Source: Pollenia angustigena (taxonomy: Eukaryota > Arthropoda > Insecta > Diptera > Polleniidae). Taken from it: a stretch of DNA of 64,000 nucleotides. Positions 33,514 to 44,945 of this stretch are shown in pieces; position 1 is the stretch's first letter, and each line of letters begins with the position of its first letter. A model generated the notes under the pieces. That model saw nothing but the letters and a program-made list of their open reading frames with translations. It had not been told where the DNA came from and searched no databases. The stretch covers positions 99,746,993 to 99,810,992 of the forward strand of contig OV884059.1 of assembly GCA_930367215.1 (NCBI GenBank). The letters are read 5' to 3'. The position numbers and the translations under genes are program-made.

Positions 33514-36500
33514 GGGGTAATAATATTAAACTTTTGGTGGATACTGGATCTACCAAAAGTTATTTAAAAAACATTAGGAATCTAAAAGGTATAAAGAAAC
33601 TTTCAAGGCCCTTTCTAGTAAAATCGGTGCATGGAGCTAGCAGAATTGACCACTCAACTGTGGTAAATGTATTTAACAGAACTGAAACATTTTACATACT
33701 AGAAAATTTACCAATATTCGATGGTATAGTGGGTTTTAACTTCATTAAAAAAATAAATGGGATAATCGATACGGGTAAAAATATAATGTTTTTCGAAGGG
33801 GGGCACGAAACGTTAAAGTACTTGAATCTAGACGCAACAAATAACTTGACGCTGGACACAATTCCGAAAAATATTGAAGGGGAATTTTACAATATAATTC
33901 ATGAAAATTCGGCGGTCTTTGCGAATCCTAATGAAGCCCTTCCTTACAACACCAAAATATCGGCGACAATTAGAACAAAAGATGAGGAACCAATATATTC
34001 CAGATACCAATCGTACCCAATCTCAATGATTGATTTTGTTAACAAGGAGGTAGAAGAACTCCTAAGGAATGGTATAATAAGACCATCGCGTTCTCCTTAT
34101 AATAGCCCAGTTTGGGTAGTAGAAAAAAAAGGGTTCGACGAATTCGGTAATCCTAATAAACGTCTTGTGTTCGATTTTACGAAATTAAACTCGAAGACTA
34201 TTTGCGACAAATACCCTATTCCTGATCCCTCTATCATTATGGCGAATCTTGGAAGAGCAAAGTTTTTTACAACACTGGATTTAAAGAGTGGTTTTCACCA
34301 AATCAACTTAATTGAGCGTGATAGGGAAAAAACCGCTTTCAGTGTGAATAACGGTAAATACGAATTTTGCCGCTTGCCGTTTGGCTTGAAAAATGCGCCA
34401 AGCATTTTCCAACGCGCCATCGATGATATTTTGCGGGAAGAGATAGGAAAGTGTTGTCATGTCTACATTGATGACATCATAATATTTTCCGACTCTGAGC
34501 GGAATCATATATATGATATCAACAAAATTTTTAAAAAATTGCTTAATGCAAACATGCGCGTATCATTGGAGAAATCTAAGTTTTTTAAAACCTCCGTGGA
34601 ATATCTCGGGTTTATTGTCTCAACTAAGGGTATTAAAACGTGCCCAAGTAAGGTTGAGGCTATAGTTAATTACGAAATCCCTTCTACTTTGAGAGGACTT
34701 AGATCGTTCCTGGGACTCGCAGGTTATTATAGGCGATTCGTAAAGGATTATGCATCTATCGCGAAGCCATTAACCAAATACTTACGAGGAGAGAATGGTC
34801 ATATAGGCGCTCGACAATCAAAGTTAATTAAAATCGAATTGGATAGGGAAGCTTTAGCCGCATTTAAAAAGTTAAAGAAGCTGCTTGCCTCTGAGGATGT
34901 CCTACTTCTGTACCCTAATTTCCAAAAACCATTCGATCTTACGACGGACGCGTCCTCTCATGCAATTGGTGCAGTTCTTTCACAAGGTGGACGTCCAATT
35001 ACGATGATTTCAAGGACCCTGTCACCAGCAGAAGAGAATTACGCCACCAATGAAAGGGAGCTATTGGCGATTGTATGGGCACTTAAGTCACTTCGACACT
35101 ACCTTTATGGAACAAAAAACCTAAATATTTTTACAGACCACCAACCCTTGACCTTTTCCGTATCTGACAGAAACCCAAATTCAAAAATTAAGCGCTGGAA
35201 AGCATTTATTGAAGAGTATTCACCATCGTTCTTTTACAAACCGGGTAGAGATAACGTCGTTGCGGACGCTTTATCGAGACAATTTTTAAATATGGCAGCA
35301 GATTTAGAATCATCGGCTTCTATTCAAGCCTGTGCTAGTGAGATATCACTTACTGAAGTTATACCTAGTGTTGAGAATCCAGTAAATTCTTTTAGAAACC
35401 AAATTATCCTTATCAAGGAAAACTTCGTAAAGAAAGAAACAAAAGTAATATTTAGAGACCGTATCCGTCATCGAATCTCATACAGAACTATTGAAGACCT
35501 TTTAGACTCGATTCATACATCAATAAGCCCTCATGTTGTAAATGCAATACATTGTGACTTACACAGTCTGGCACAAATACAGCATTTTTTGATATCAAAT
35601 TATCCTTCGGTCAAATTCCGATATACTAAAAAGTTTGTCACCGACATATTAAATCCAAGTGACCAATTGGAAATACTTAACAACGAACACAACAGGGCTC
35701 ATCGATCCCTTAGGGAAAATACCCACCAAATTCTCCAAGATTATTACTTTCCCAATATTAAGAAAGAATTGAAGCGTATCATAGCAACTTGTAAGACATG
35801 TCAGGAAGCAAAATACTCGAGGCACCCACAGAGACAGGAAATAGCCGCAACCCCAATACCTTCTTCCATAGGAGAAATACTTCACATTGACATTTACAAT
35901 ACGAACAAACTTTTCTTTTTAACTTGCTTGGACAAGTTTTCTAAATTCGCTGTTGTTAAGCCTATTGCTTCAAGGGCTATCATTGATGTAAGGCCAGCAC
36001 TTTTGGAAACATTAAATTTTTTCGGGAACACAAGGGTAGTAGTATGCGACAACGAAAAGTCTCTTAACTCTGAGACAGTTAGATCGATGGTTAAAAATAA
36101 CTTTGGTGCCGATATCTATGCAATTCCACCCCTCCATAGCACATCCAATGGGCAAGTGGAACGCTTTCATAGCACATTGGCAGAAATCGCAAGATGTCTT
36201 AGATTAGACGACAACTCCACCGATCCACTCGACCTTATTCTCATTGCCACATCGAAATATAATAGGACAATTCACTCCACTGTTGGAATGAGACCTATCG
36301 ACATAATCCAGGCTATACCACAGGACTTAAGGGAAAAAGTCCAGTCGAGAATTACGGCTAAACAGAACTCCGACTTAAATTACCATAACAGAAACACAAC
36401 CACAAGGACATACAATCCCGGAGATAAGGTCTATGTGAGAGTCAACAAGCGTTTAGGGAATAAATTTAGTAAGGTCTTCAATGAAAAGATAGTCCAACAA

Positions 36501-36599
36501 GACTTGGGGACCACACTTAAAATCGACAACAGAATTGTTCATAAAGACAGTATTAAATTTCTTGCCTCGGCCTATAATGTTTCAGACGGGGACGTCTGA
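33468..36599 (+). CDS. Pol polyprotein (protease-RT-RNase H-integrase)
   Basis: Enzymes for reverse transcription and integration, expected to be made by -1 frameshifting from gag, so there is no ATG of its own. Domains in order: aspartic protease with VDTGS (33537-33551); reverse transcriptase with the catalytic YIDD (about 34462-34473); RNase H with TDASSHAIG (about 34940) and TDHQPL; integrase zinc-binding HNRAH...CKTC (about 35690-35800); and the integrase core D (HIDIYN, about 35885), D (VVCDNE, about 36045), E (GQVERFH, about 36155). No stop or frameshift was seen. The order RT-RNaseH-IN is Ty3/gypsy-type. Confidence 0.92.
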   Translation, partial: FFRGNSVLPYIEGKIGGNNIKLLVDTGSTKSYLKNIRNLKGIKKLSRPFLVKSVHGASRIDHSTVVNVFNRTETFYILENLPIFDGIVGFNFIKKINGIIDTGKNIMFFEGGHETLKYLNLDATNNLTLDTIPKNIEGEFYNIIHENSAVFANPNEALPYNTKISATIRTKDEEPIYSRYQSYPISMIDFVNKEVEELLRNGIIRPSRSPYNSPVWVVEKKGFDEFGNPNKRLVFDFTKLNSKTICDKYPIPDPSIIMANLGRAKFFTTLDLKSGFHQINLIERDREKTAFSVNNGKYEFCRLPFGLKNAPSIFQRAIDDILREEIGKCCHVYIDDIIIFSDSERNHIYDINKIFKKLLNANMRVSLEKSKFFKTSVEYLGFIVSTKGIKTCPSKVEAIVNYEIPSTLRGLRSFLGLAGYYRRFVKDYASIAKPLTKYLRGENGHIGARQSKLIKIELDREALAAFKKLKKLLASEDVLLLYPNFQKPFDLTTDASSHAIGAVLSQGGRPITMISRTLSPAEENYATNERELLAIVWALKSLRHYLYGTKNLNIFTDHQPLTFSVSDRNPNSKIKRWKAFIEEYSPSFFYKPGRDNVVADALSRQFLNMAADLESSASIQACASEISLTEVIPSVENPVNSFRNQIILIKENFVKKETKVIFRDRIRHRISYRTIEDLLDSIHTSISPHVVNAIHCDLHSLAQIQHFLISNYPSVKFRYTKKFVTDILNPSDQLEILNNEHNRAHRSLRENTHQILQDYYFPNIKKELKRIIATCKTCQEAKYSRHPQRQEIAATPIPSSIGEILHIDIYNTNKLFFLTCLDKFSKFAVVKPIASRAIIDVRPALLETLNFFGNTRVVVCDNEKSLNSETVRSMVKNNFGADIYAIPPLHSTSNGQVERFHSTLAEIARCLRLDDNSTDPLDLILIATSKYNRTIHSTVGMRPIDIIQAIPQDLREKVQSRITAKQNSDLNYHNRNTTTRTYNPGDKVYVRVNKRLGNKFSKVFNEKIVQQDLGTTLKIDNRIVHKDSIKFLASAYNVSDGDV

Positions 36600-36604
36600 A
36601 TCTT

Positions 36605-36615
36605 AAAAGGGGGAG
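36605..36615 (+). other. Polypurine tract
   Basis: AAAAGGGGGAG lies one base before the 3' LTR (36617) and just after the pol stop. It is the plus-strand primer site for reverse transcription. Confidence 0.85.
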
Positions 36616-36616
36616 T

Positions 36617-37531
36617 AGTTAAGGAACGGTCTAATGTGATGATAGTAAAATGCAAATACGAATCTTACTCTTGTTACTACGCAAACATTTTCATTGATCT
36701 TCTCTTTCATTGATATTTTATGATCCGTTATTGCTTTAGCAATAGTAAAATAAGTTATTCACTTTTTAATTCATACTCTTGTTACTACGCAAACATTTTC
36801 ATTGATCTTCTCTTTCATTGATATTTTATGATCCGTTATTGCTTTAGCAATAGTAAAAGAAATTATTCATTGTTTTTTATTCATTGAAAATAAAAGTCAG
36901 TCAGATCTCGATCTCGTTAAAGCAAAGACAAAGTTTCTAACTATCGTAGAAATTATTAAAGGAAATTAATTAAATTTAAAAAGAATGAACTTAAAATAAA
37001 ATGCAAAAGTGTAAAATTTAAGTGAATGAAAAAATTTAAAATTAGAATTTAACTAATGAAGAAAAATATTAAAATTAAATTGGAAAGGATAAACTTAAGT
37101 AAAATAAAATTATAGAAGAGATAAACTTAAAGTAAAATAAAATTTAAAACTATGAAATGTAAATGTTAATGACAAAAGAAAGTTAAAATTAAATTTAATA
37201 AAAGGCCATAGAAATCTACATAGTAGAAAGGTAAAAATATAAAAACTTAAAATTTGAACTACTTAAAACAATTTAAATTAGACTAATAAAAACTAAATTT
37301 AATAAGAATACCTTTAAAATTAAAAACTAAATTTAATAAGAATACTTTTAAAATTCTACATAGTGGAAGGAAATAAAATACGAAAGAGCTAAAAATTAGA
37401 ATCACTAAATTCAATTTAAATTAGTGTGATAAGAAATTAAAAAGAACTTTAATAAACTAAAATATAACTTCAATCAAATATAAAAAGGCTTTTATTGCTC
37501 AGGATGGACCATTCACACTTAAAAATTAATT
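36617..37531 (+). repeat. 3' LTR (915 bp)
   Basis: Same length as, and apparently identical to, the 5' LTR, including the 108-bp duplication (36667 and 36775). It is followed by the TATA target duplicate at 37532-37535. Confidence 0.92.
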
Positions 37532-38967
37532 TATACAACAAAAGGCACATCCATTTGCTTTTTAAAATTTTTAAAACTAAGCTTACTTTTATCTATACTA
37601 GGCATCCTTGTAACCATTTTATTACATTCCTCTTTATGTTTTATTAACGATGTATCTGTATGAAAATGGATTAAGCATATATTGCAGATGTATACTTGAT
37701 CTCCATGTTTTGTAAGTTGACTACTTAGCAATCTGTAATTAATAGGAAAAAAGAAAATGATTTAAATTAATATAATATATTCATATATAAATAGAATATA
37801 AATATTGTGAACCTACTTTGAAATATTTTTGATCCATACATAATGGAATCTTTCACCATCCTCTAGCAGTAATAAGTTGATGTGTTTGGACTTTTCTTCT
37901 TTGGTAAAGTAGTATGGTCCCACTACAGCATCATCTTCTAGTCCAAACACATTCACACTTATTTCAGGATTCATAATCTCGAAATCTTTTATTTGATTAA
38001 TCGGAAGAGGGAAATTTAAGTTGGTGAAATTTAATTTGATTCCATTATTCAGCAAAATGATGTCATCTTCAATATTATTTATTTTATACGATGAACATCT
38101 CTTTGTATAATCAGGATCGACTGGGTATAGTGCTGATATTATAGCCCACATGAAGCAGTACTCGTCTCGATTTTGTACGTTGACACATGCTTTTTTCTGC
38201 ATTATTTTTGCTGGTAAAGGAAGGTATTGTGATCCTCTGATACACTTATATTGATTTATATTCATCTCCAAACGTGTTATTTCAATTAATGCCCAACCAC
38301 TATCACGCTCCTGAACTCACTCATCTTTTTTATTATAATATTACATTGTTCGTTGTAAACATTTAGGATATCATCTCTTGTTGAAAGCATAGTAAGAATG
38401 TTCATTTTAGTCTGATGGGATTTTATATCCACCATACAAGAATCTTCACCTTCCTTAATCAGCACATATTCACCATACAGTTCCATATTAAATTTTATGT
38501 TTCCGTGTTTTTGCATGGTGTCTGTTAATAATTTTATTAATTTCTCTCTTATTTCCGTTAAAAATTTTTCAGGTATTAAATTATTTTTATTGTTGTTTTC
38601 AATTAAAAATGTGACAATTCTATTGTTAAATGATGATTTTATGCATTTAACATCACTATTATTATCTGCTTTCCCAGCACAGTTAAGTTTATGTGCATTT
38701 GATCTTATATGGTAATGCCAATTTGTTTTTTTTTATATATTTTTCACAATCTTCACAGTAAATATTAGTTTCTTCATCATTGTCGTCACCTTTTGTATTA
38801 GAATGTGTGTGTCGGTGCCATTCCTTACGATCCGAAAAATGTAAATTACATGTTTGGCATTTAAACGATGATGATGGTCCATCATGATGCAATCGAACAT
38901 GTCTTCTTAAATTTGTATTCAAAGTGAATACTTTATCACAAAACTCACAAATAAAACCGCCAGCCAT
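37532..38967 (-). pseudogene. Polymerase gene, right arm, 5' portion
   Basis: Contains exon 1 (38967 down to 37817), the intron (37816-37733) and the first codons of exon 2 up to the LTR insertion inside Exo I. Besides the shared A9 frameshift (T9 on the plus strand near 38726-38734), it carries its own 1-bp deletion near 38314 (GAGTTCAGG against GAATTTCAGG on the left), which splits the 234-codon frame. This copy is dead three times over. Confidence 0.85.
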
Positions 38968-41540
38968 TTCACTTTTTAAGTATAGAACACACTGATTTAA
39001 CTATCAGAACAAGAATGATTCTGTCTCCTCAGGAGTAGTCGTATTTATATCCAAAATTGTTGATGAGGGGAGTAATAAGTTAGGGGTAAGTGTCACATAA
39101 GTTTATATAATCAAAAGCTCAAAAATTAATAAAGAAGAAAAACATAATCAAAAACCGCAACATCAGCGGTTTCTTTGTTTTTCCAAGAATTCTAAACATC
39201 TGCATGTCTCATATTCCTTTGTTTTTCCGAGAATTTGTTTTTCTGAGAATTTTGAGACTACAGTCCTAATCAAAAACCGCAGCATCAGCGGTTTCTTTGT
39301 TTTTTCCAAGAATTCTAAACAGCTGCACTTGCATGTCTCATATTTCATTGTTTTTCCAAGAATTTTGAGATGAGGACTCATTCAAAAAAAAGATTTATGA
39401 AATTTAAATTTGTCCGTACATATGTAGAATTCATTCGAAAAATAAAAAGGTTTTATATTACAAAAAAATTAGCAGATTTTTTAAAATATTTATTTATTTT
39501 TTTCTTAGTTTAAATTATTGCATTAGTTTATTTCATATAATCAAAAACCGCAGCATCAGCGGCTTCTTTGTTTTTCCAAGAATTGTAAACACCTGCCTAT
39601 GCATGACTCATATTTCATTATTTTTCCAAGAACTTTGAGATTAGGACTAGAGTTTCTACGCGGGAAAGAATCCTGGGACTTTTTTAAATAAATCCCGGGG
39701 GGGGGGGGGGGTGTGTAAAATTTGTTCCTGGAATTTTCGGGAATTTCAAATTAAATTTTTTGAAATTTTAATTTGAAATTTATCATCGATAACATCAAAA
39801 ACGATTAATAACAATATATTCTTTACTAAATAGTGCTTACAAATCAAACTTCTTTCCCTACGCCAATAAATCAATAGTCCTTTTTAATTCATGATGAAAT
39901 GTCTAAAAAGCTTCTTAAAGTCGAAAATAAAAATGTACACGACACACCAACACCAGATGATGATCATCTACTATCTTTAAAGATCATCTTGAAAAGGCTA
40001 TATCAAATTCTAAAAAATTTTATAAAGCCTTTGAATTGTCTTGAACTCATTTAATAAAACTATTGTTTTATTCTTAGAATCCCGGGAATAAGATTTTTTT
40101 GTCTCGTTTCCCGGGAATAGAAAAATCCCGGGAAATTAGAAACCCTAATTAGGACAGTTATAAAAAAAAGCTTTATGAAATTTAAATTTATCACGTTCAA
40201 ATGAAGAATTCATTCGAAAAATAAAAATGTTTCATATTACAAAAAAAAGACAATTATAAAAAGATATAATCAGCAGGTTTTAAAAAATATTTATTTATTG
40301 TTTTTCTTAGTTTTAATTCTTGCATTATTTTATTTCATATAATGAAAAATTACAACACCTACACATCTGCTCAACTAATACTCAAATTTCTTTGTTTTTT
40401 TCAAGAATTTTGAAATAAGGACTTTATAAAAAAAATCTTTATGAAATTTAAATTTGTCACGTATGTACAATTTATTTGAAAAATAAAAGGGTTTCATATT
40501 ACAAAAAATGTACCATCCGACATGGTTGTATCTACACACACCCTACTCTTTACGAACATCTAACAAACACCCTGCACCTCAACCACGACAGTTGCATATA
40601 TACACACACACACACACACAGCCACGATAACCACATTCACGCACACACATACACAGACAATAGAAGTGGAGGTGCTAACAAATTGCAACCCTGCAAATGA
40701 TAGGACTAGTTCAAACACGCGTGTAAAATAAAGCCTCATAAGGGACTAGGACTAGTCCAAAAGAAACCCCAACGTAGGTAAAAACATGGTCTATTAAACA
40801 TTACGATGTCCTGTGGCAGGACCATATAACCCAGCTGTGGATTACAAGTAGTTAAAAATCGAAGACATGTCGTCTTACTACAAACAATTTTTAAGAATGA
40901 TATGGTCCATGCTTGCATTACATTGGAACCAGTCCAGGGAGTAGTCCATTTAATTAAAATGGATCAGGTAGTCTAATATACACACATATACGGCTCAGTC
41001 ATCTCATAAGACATATAATGTAGTGCTGGGATGATTCCAATAAGAAATTGACTTAAACATTTTAGTGTTGCATTAACATTCACACATATAGCAAAAGATG
41101 AATTAATGACCTTAATTAACTCGACCGTAGCAAACCGATCAACCGATCATATATGCCGACTCAAACCAACGTAGCGTAGGCATCATCCCACATTCGAAAA
41201 TTAAAAAGGTTTAATTACAAAAAAAAAGTTTCATCCCAGGGATGGAAACACGGGTTTAACTTATTCTCATTTGTTACATACAAAAAAAATTTTAAAGATG
41301 CAAACACAAATTATTTTATTTTTAAACCAGCCATTCAAACGGACAGACGGATAAATAAAAATTATTTTGCTTACACAATTAGAACTACTTACTCAAATCC
41401 AGGCATGAATCATATTTTCTAGGGAGCCAAATACAACATATTTATACCTCCTCTTATTAGAAATGTGTACATACTCCCATCTAGGGATGATCCCAAATTT
41501 GTATGGAAAAAGTGCCGTAGGACGGGCAATAACATACTAC
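38968..41540. repeat. Terminal region of right arm: degenerate tandem repeats
   Basis: Mirror of 18426-20990. Same TTTGTAATATGAAAC-type modules, CCGCATCAGCGG-like stems, CCCGGGA module (39647-40145), (CA)n run (about 40600-40620) and truncated ACTAGTCC MITE (40690-40960). The G-run near 39697 is 15 long, against C19 on the left. Confidence 0.6.
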
Positions 41541-41548
41541 TAAGCCTA
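41541..41548 (+). repeat. 8-bp target-site duplication, right (TAAGCCTA)
   Basis: Exact partner of 18418-18425. Sequence of unit B resumes directly after it. Confidence 0.93.
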
Positions 41549-43849
41549 ATTAAGAATATTAAAAATTTGAATTAAAAAACATAAAAATTTCAACAAAATA
41601 ACCACAATACTAATTTTTAAAGCTAAATATATTATACAAATAAAACCCTAAAGCGAATAAAAATTTTAAATACTCAAAGTCTTACTTATAACAATATCAA
41701 AGCTTAAACAAAACACAATTTTCTTACTTCTTATCTATAATAACGGAGGAATAATGATTACTCAAGGTTACCAAACACTATGGAAAGAACCTGGAGTTCA
41801 TCATTTCGATAATTCGAAAATTTGATCTTACAAAAGAACTTTTTGATAACGAATACTTTTAACTAGCTTTCGATTTGACACCAGATCATAATAATAATTA
41901 TTATTGCGGCAATTGAATAAACCAGGGAACTTTTTGTATTAACGGGCATTTTGGAAAACCAATTACCGAAGCAATAACGGGCTTACTTTAAACGCGTATT
42001 ATTATTCAAACACTATGAATTCATTAAATATTGAACATACTTTGCACTCCAATAATATAACAAAATATAAAATTAAAGGTGTATTTGCTTGTAATTTATT
42101 ACCATTACAACCAGCTATAAAACTCTAATTTTACATTGCTAACACTGATCCATTATAAAATCCTGGAAAGAATTGGGTTTCTCTTTATTTAAAAAAAAAA
42201 AAATAATCTGCCGAGTTCTTTGTTCTGCTGATCAACATCCAAATAAATCTTTTTGGTTACTTTTAAATAATAATTGTTAAACTTTAATCTATAGTTACCC
42301 TGGAATTCAATTCTATGTCGTGTTTATTGTTGTTTATTTATTAGTTTAAGATCTTAAAATATAAGTTTTAAACATATTTTAAAACTCTTTAATTATTTTA
42401 ATTTATATGATAATGATATTTTAGTTGTAAATTTATTTAAGTATATTTTGAGGAATTCCTAAGAATTAAATAAAGATATAAAATTTTAAAACATAATTGT
42501 TGTTTTCTTATATGACGCTTTCTACGTTCCGTACGACCTCTGAAAGCATTTTGTCCATGTCGTCATACAGATATTCTATCTAAAATATAATCCTGTCCGC
42601 CAAAGTGCGTTAAGAATATTTGCTCATCGATGAGAGGGGGGGGTATAAGCACTTCTATTAAATGAATCCCTACTCTCTTGTTTTCTTGATCATTGTCAAT
42701 TATGCATGATTTGGTTGTTCATAACGGCTTTGTTGATAGATAATTGACAATAAGAAATTTTGTTTTTAAGTTTTGCTAAAGCCATTTTTCGAATAACCTA
42801 ATAACCTAATTTTGGTACAATAAACCGGTTATTTTAATAATGTGTAATTTAGAAACGTTTTCCTTACTTTTGCTGCAAATATTCATGTAATTTTAGTATT
42901 TTTCTAATTGTTATATTTGGAAAAACTAAAGTTTCTACGCGGGAAAGAATTGCCGGGAATCCCGGGACATTTTTTAATTAATTCCGGGAAAATTTTTCCG
43001 GGAATTTCAAATTAAATTTTTTGAGAATTTAATTTGTTAGCATCGTTTAAATCAAAAACGAGCACTAAAAATATATTCTGTACTAAAATTACTAAAAACT
43101 ACCTACAAATCGAACTATTTTTCCTACGCCAATAAGTCAACGGTCTTTTTAATTTCTGATGAATTGTCTAAAAAGCTTCTTGAAGTAGAAAATGAAAATG
43201 TACACGATACACCATCACCAACACCAGATCATGATCCAAAGCCTTAAAAAAAAGAATTTGACGTCTAACGTTTTTACTATAAAACCAACGTCTCAAGGAA
43301 GCAAGAGCACGTGTTCGTTAGCAGGCAATATACATACATTTCAACAAGGATTAGAAATAGAATCTCTGATGAGCTTTTAAATGCTTTAATAATACTAAAA
43401 AAAATTTTCTTGAAAGAAAATTAATTTTACAAGTTGCTATTAATGATAACTACTAAATATTAATAAGTTTTAATAATTCGTGATCTCCAAAAATTAAATA
43501 TTTACGTTAGGGTGGCAGTGAAGTGTATGAACGAAATTTTTTTGCTGAATTTCAAAGAAGCGTACATGGAATATTGTGCTAATTGGTCTTGACAATAAAT
43601 ATAAAGAGTTTGAGCGAAATCGGAGAATTTTAAGTGCTGCCCCAAAGAGGTCAAAGGTAAAATTTCAGTAAATTCGTTATCTTCATTAAGTATTCATATA
43701 GAATTTTATCTGTTTCTTCCTGGCTCAGCGTGAAATTTGTAAAATGTATTCCTTCGTGTGATAAGAATATTCAGCAAAACTTTTGAAAAAATTAGTCCTC
43801 CCATTGTCCTGTGGATCAAACAAACCTCGGTTTTATATGTATTACAAAC
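41549..43849. repeat. Tandem segmental duplication, unit B, distal part
   Basis: Matches 9274-11578 of unit A with scattered substitutions. It includes the CCCGGGA module at 42931-43380 and the TTAGGGTGG repeat at about 43505. No functional gene is seen. It ends at AAAC 43846-43849, after which the sequence is unique. Confidence 0.88.
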
Positions 43850-44143
43850 AGTTTGTTTTAAATAAGCTGAAATATGTAAATAAACTTTTTGTTAAAAAAG
43901 CGCCAATCCTTCACTCTTGTTGAAGACAAAATGACACATATTGCATATTGAACTAAATATGAATTAAAACATGTTTTTATAAAGCCTTATTTGCTCATGC
44001 AAATATTAAAAGCATTATTATTAAATTATAAGCATGTGAATTGCTAAATTAATAAATGATATCATTTTAAGGAAACTTAAGTAATCATCGCTTCATAAAT
44101 TTTAAAAAACAAGTTTATGTTAAATCTTAAACTTTAGTTAGAA

Positions 44144-44945
44144 TTACAACAAAATTTGTATTACTTTGAATAGATGTTTCCTCTGATCCTCATCTTTGGT
44201 GATTTTTTTATTGCATGGCTTAATTCCTCTTTCGATGCAGTCGTCTTTTATTTTTAATTTCCCAATTATATATTTTGCCCTTCGATATTCGGGTAAATCA
44301 TTCCATAAACTTGGCTCTACTTTTAAAAACATCTGTAGAAATTTTAAAAGCTCGCTAGTATTCTTTGAGAACAATTCCTCCTGAATTAATAAGTTTTTTC
44401 GGAATTACTTCATCTTCATCCAGATTATTTTCTGAGACATTAACTTCCATCTTTGTAACAAACTTGGCTTTAGTTTAAAAATCTATTCTATCATCGTATA
44501 ACGAAAAGCCTACACATTCTTCATTCAAATGGTTAAGTGGTTAAGAAATTTTGCTTTATCTGCTATATTTTGGTTAATTTTTTGTTATTTCCAAATTTCT
44601 CAAGAATTCAATGTCGTTTAAAAGAGCTTGGCCTGCTTTATCAGCATTAAACTAGAATTGCGAATAGCACTTAACAAAAAATCAAGATTAAACCTTAAAC
44701 TTCGATTTCGGTTAATGTAGTAAATTGTTTTCGAAAAATAAGTATTTTCAAATAATAACTGGCCTTTGCCATCCATCTGGCTAAATGTGTAGCTCCAGGT
44801 TTCGTTAATTAAATGCCTTTTGGCGGACTTCCGCCTCAGAATATTATTATTATCAGTTCTAAAAATTCTTTAAAGTCATTGCGTGGAAAGCCTTCTAAAG
44901 GTTTCTCTTTTGCAAATCTAAAAATGTTATCTCCGTTACCATCTT
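44144..44945 (-). pseudogene. Relic of an uncharacterised arthropod repeat gene
   Basis: The minus strand shows, from 44945 down, NGDNIFRFAKEKPLEGFPR, then after a stop KPGATHLARWMAKA, and further on a frame ending YRRAKYIIGKLKIKDDC.ERG..PCNKKITKDEDQRKH (44144-44374). Several stops and frame changes separate the pieces. The motifs PGA.H.ARWMAK and ERG...TKDE.Q resemble, from memory, a multi-copy uncharacterised protein common in arthropod genomes and probably mobile-element-associated. A clear pseudogene; the family name is unknown to me. Confidence 0.55.

Larger units (their letters stand above)
30419..37531 (+). mobile_element. Ty3/gypsy errantivirus-type LTR retrotransposon (7113 bp)
   Basis: Complete element with 915-bp LTRs that start AGTT and end AATT. 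It has a TATA target duplication, a tRNA-Lys type primer site, gag and pol overlapping in a -1 arrangement, a polypurine tract and no room for env (17 bp between the pol stop and the 3' LTR). The LTRs have equal length and look identical by eye, so insertion is recent. It sits in the right-arm polymerase and makes the two arms of the palindrome unequal. Confidence 0.93.
18426..41540. mobile_element. Giant palindromic PolB element (23.1 kb)
   Basis: The insertion begins GTAGTATGTTATTGCCCGTC and ends with its exact complement. It is flanked by an 8-bp duplication. Arms 18426-26310 and 26539-41540 are inverted copies, about 7.9 kb each once the nested LTR element is removed, around a 228-bp loop. 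Gene content per arm is a zinc-finger family B polymerase, a broken packaging-type ATPase and a coiled-coil ORF. That set points to Polinton/Maverick or adintovirus ancestry. The 8-bp duplication (Polintons give 6 bp), the palindrome spanning almost the whole element, and the lack of visible integrase, capsid or protease genes are atypical. Mobility in this form is supported by the target duplication. Confidence 0.88.
26539..41540 (-). repeat. Right arm of the giant palindrome, split by an LTR element
   Basis: Inverted copy of 18426-26310. It is interrupted at 30419-37531 by an LTR retrotransposon with TATA duplication. Without it the arm is about 7.88 kb. Right-arm-specific changes include a 1-bp deletion in polymerase exon 1 near 38314 and substitutions giving V for A (near 28290) and M for K (near 38150). 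Confidence 0.92.

Noticed and set aside
36600..36616. An env gene of the LTR element
   Set aside because: Only 17 bp lie between the pol stop and the 3' LTR, so none is present.
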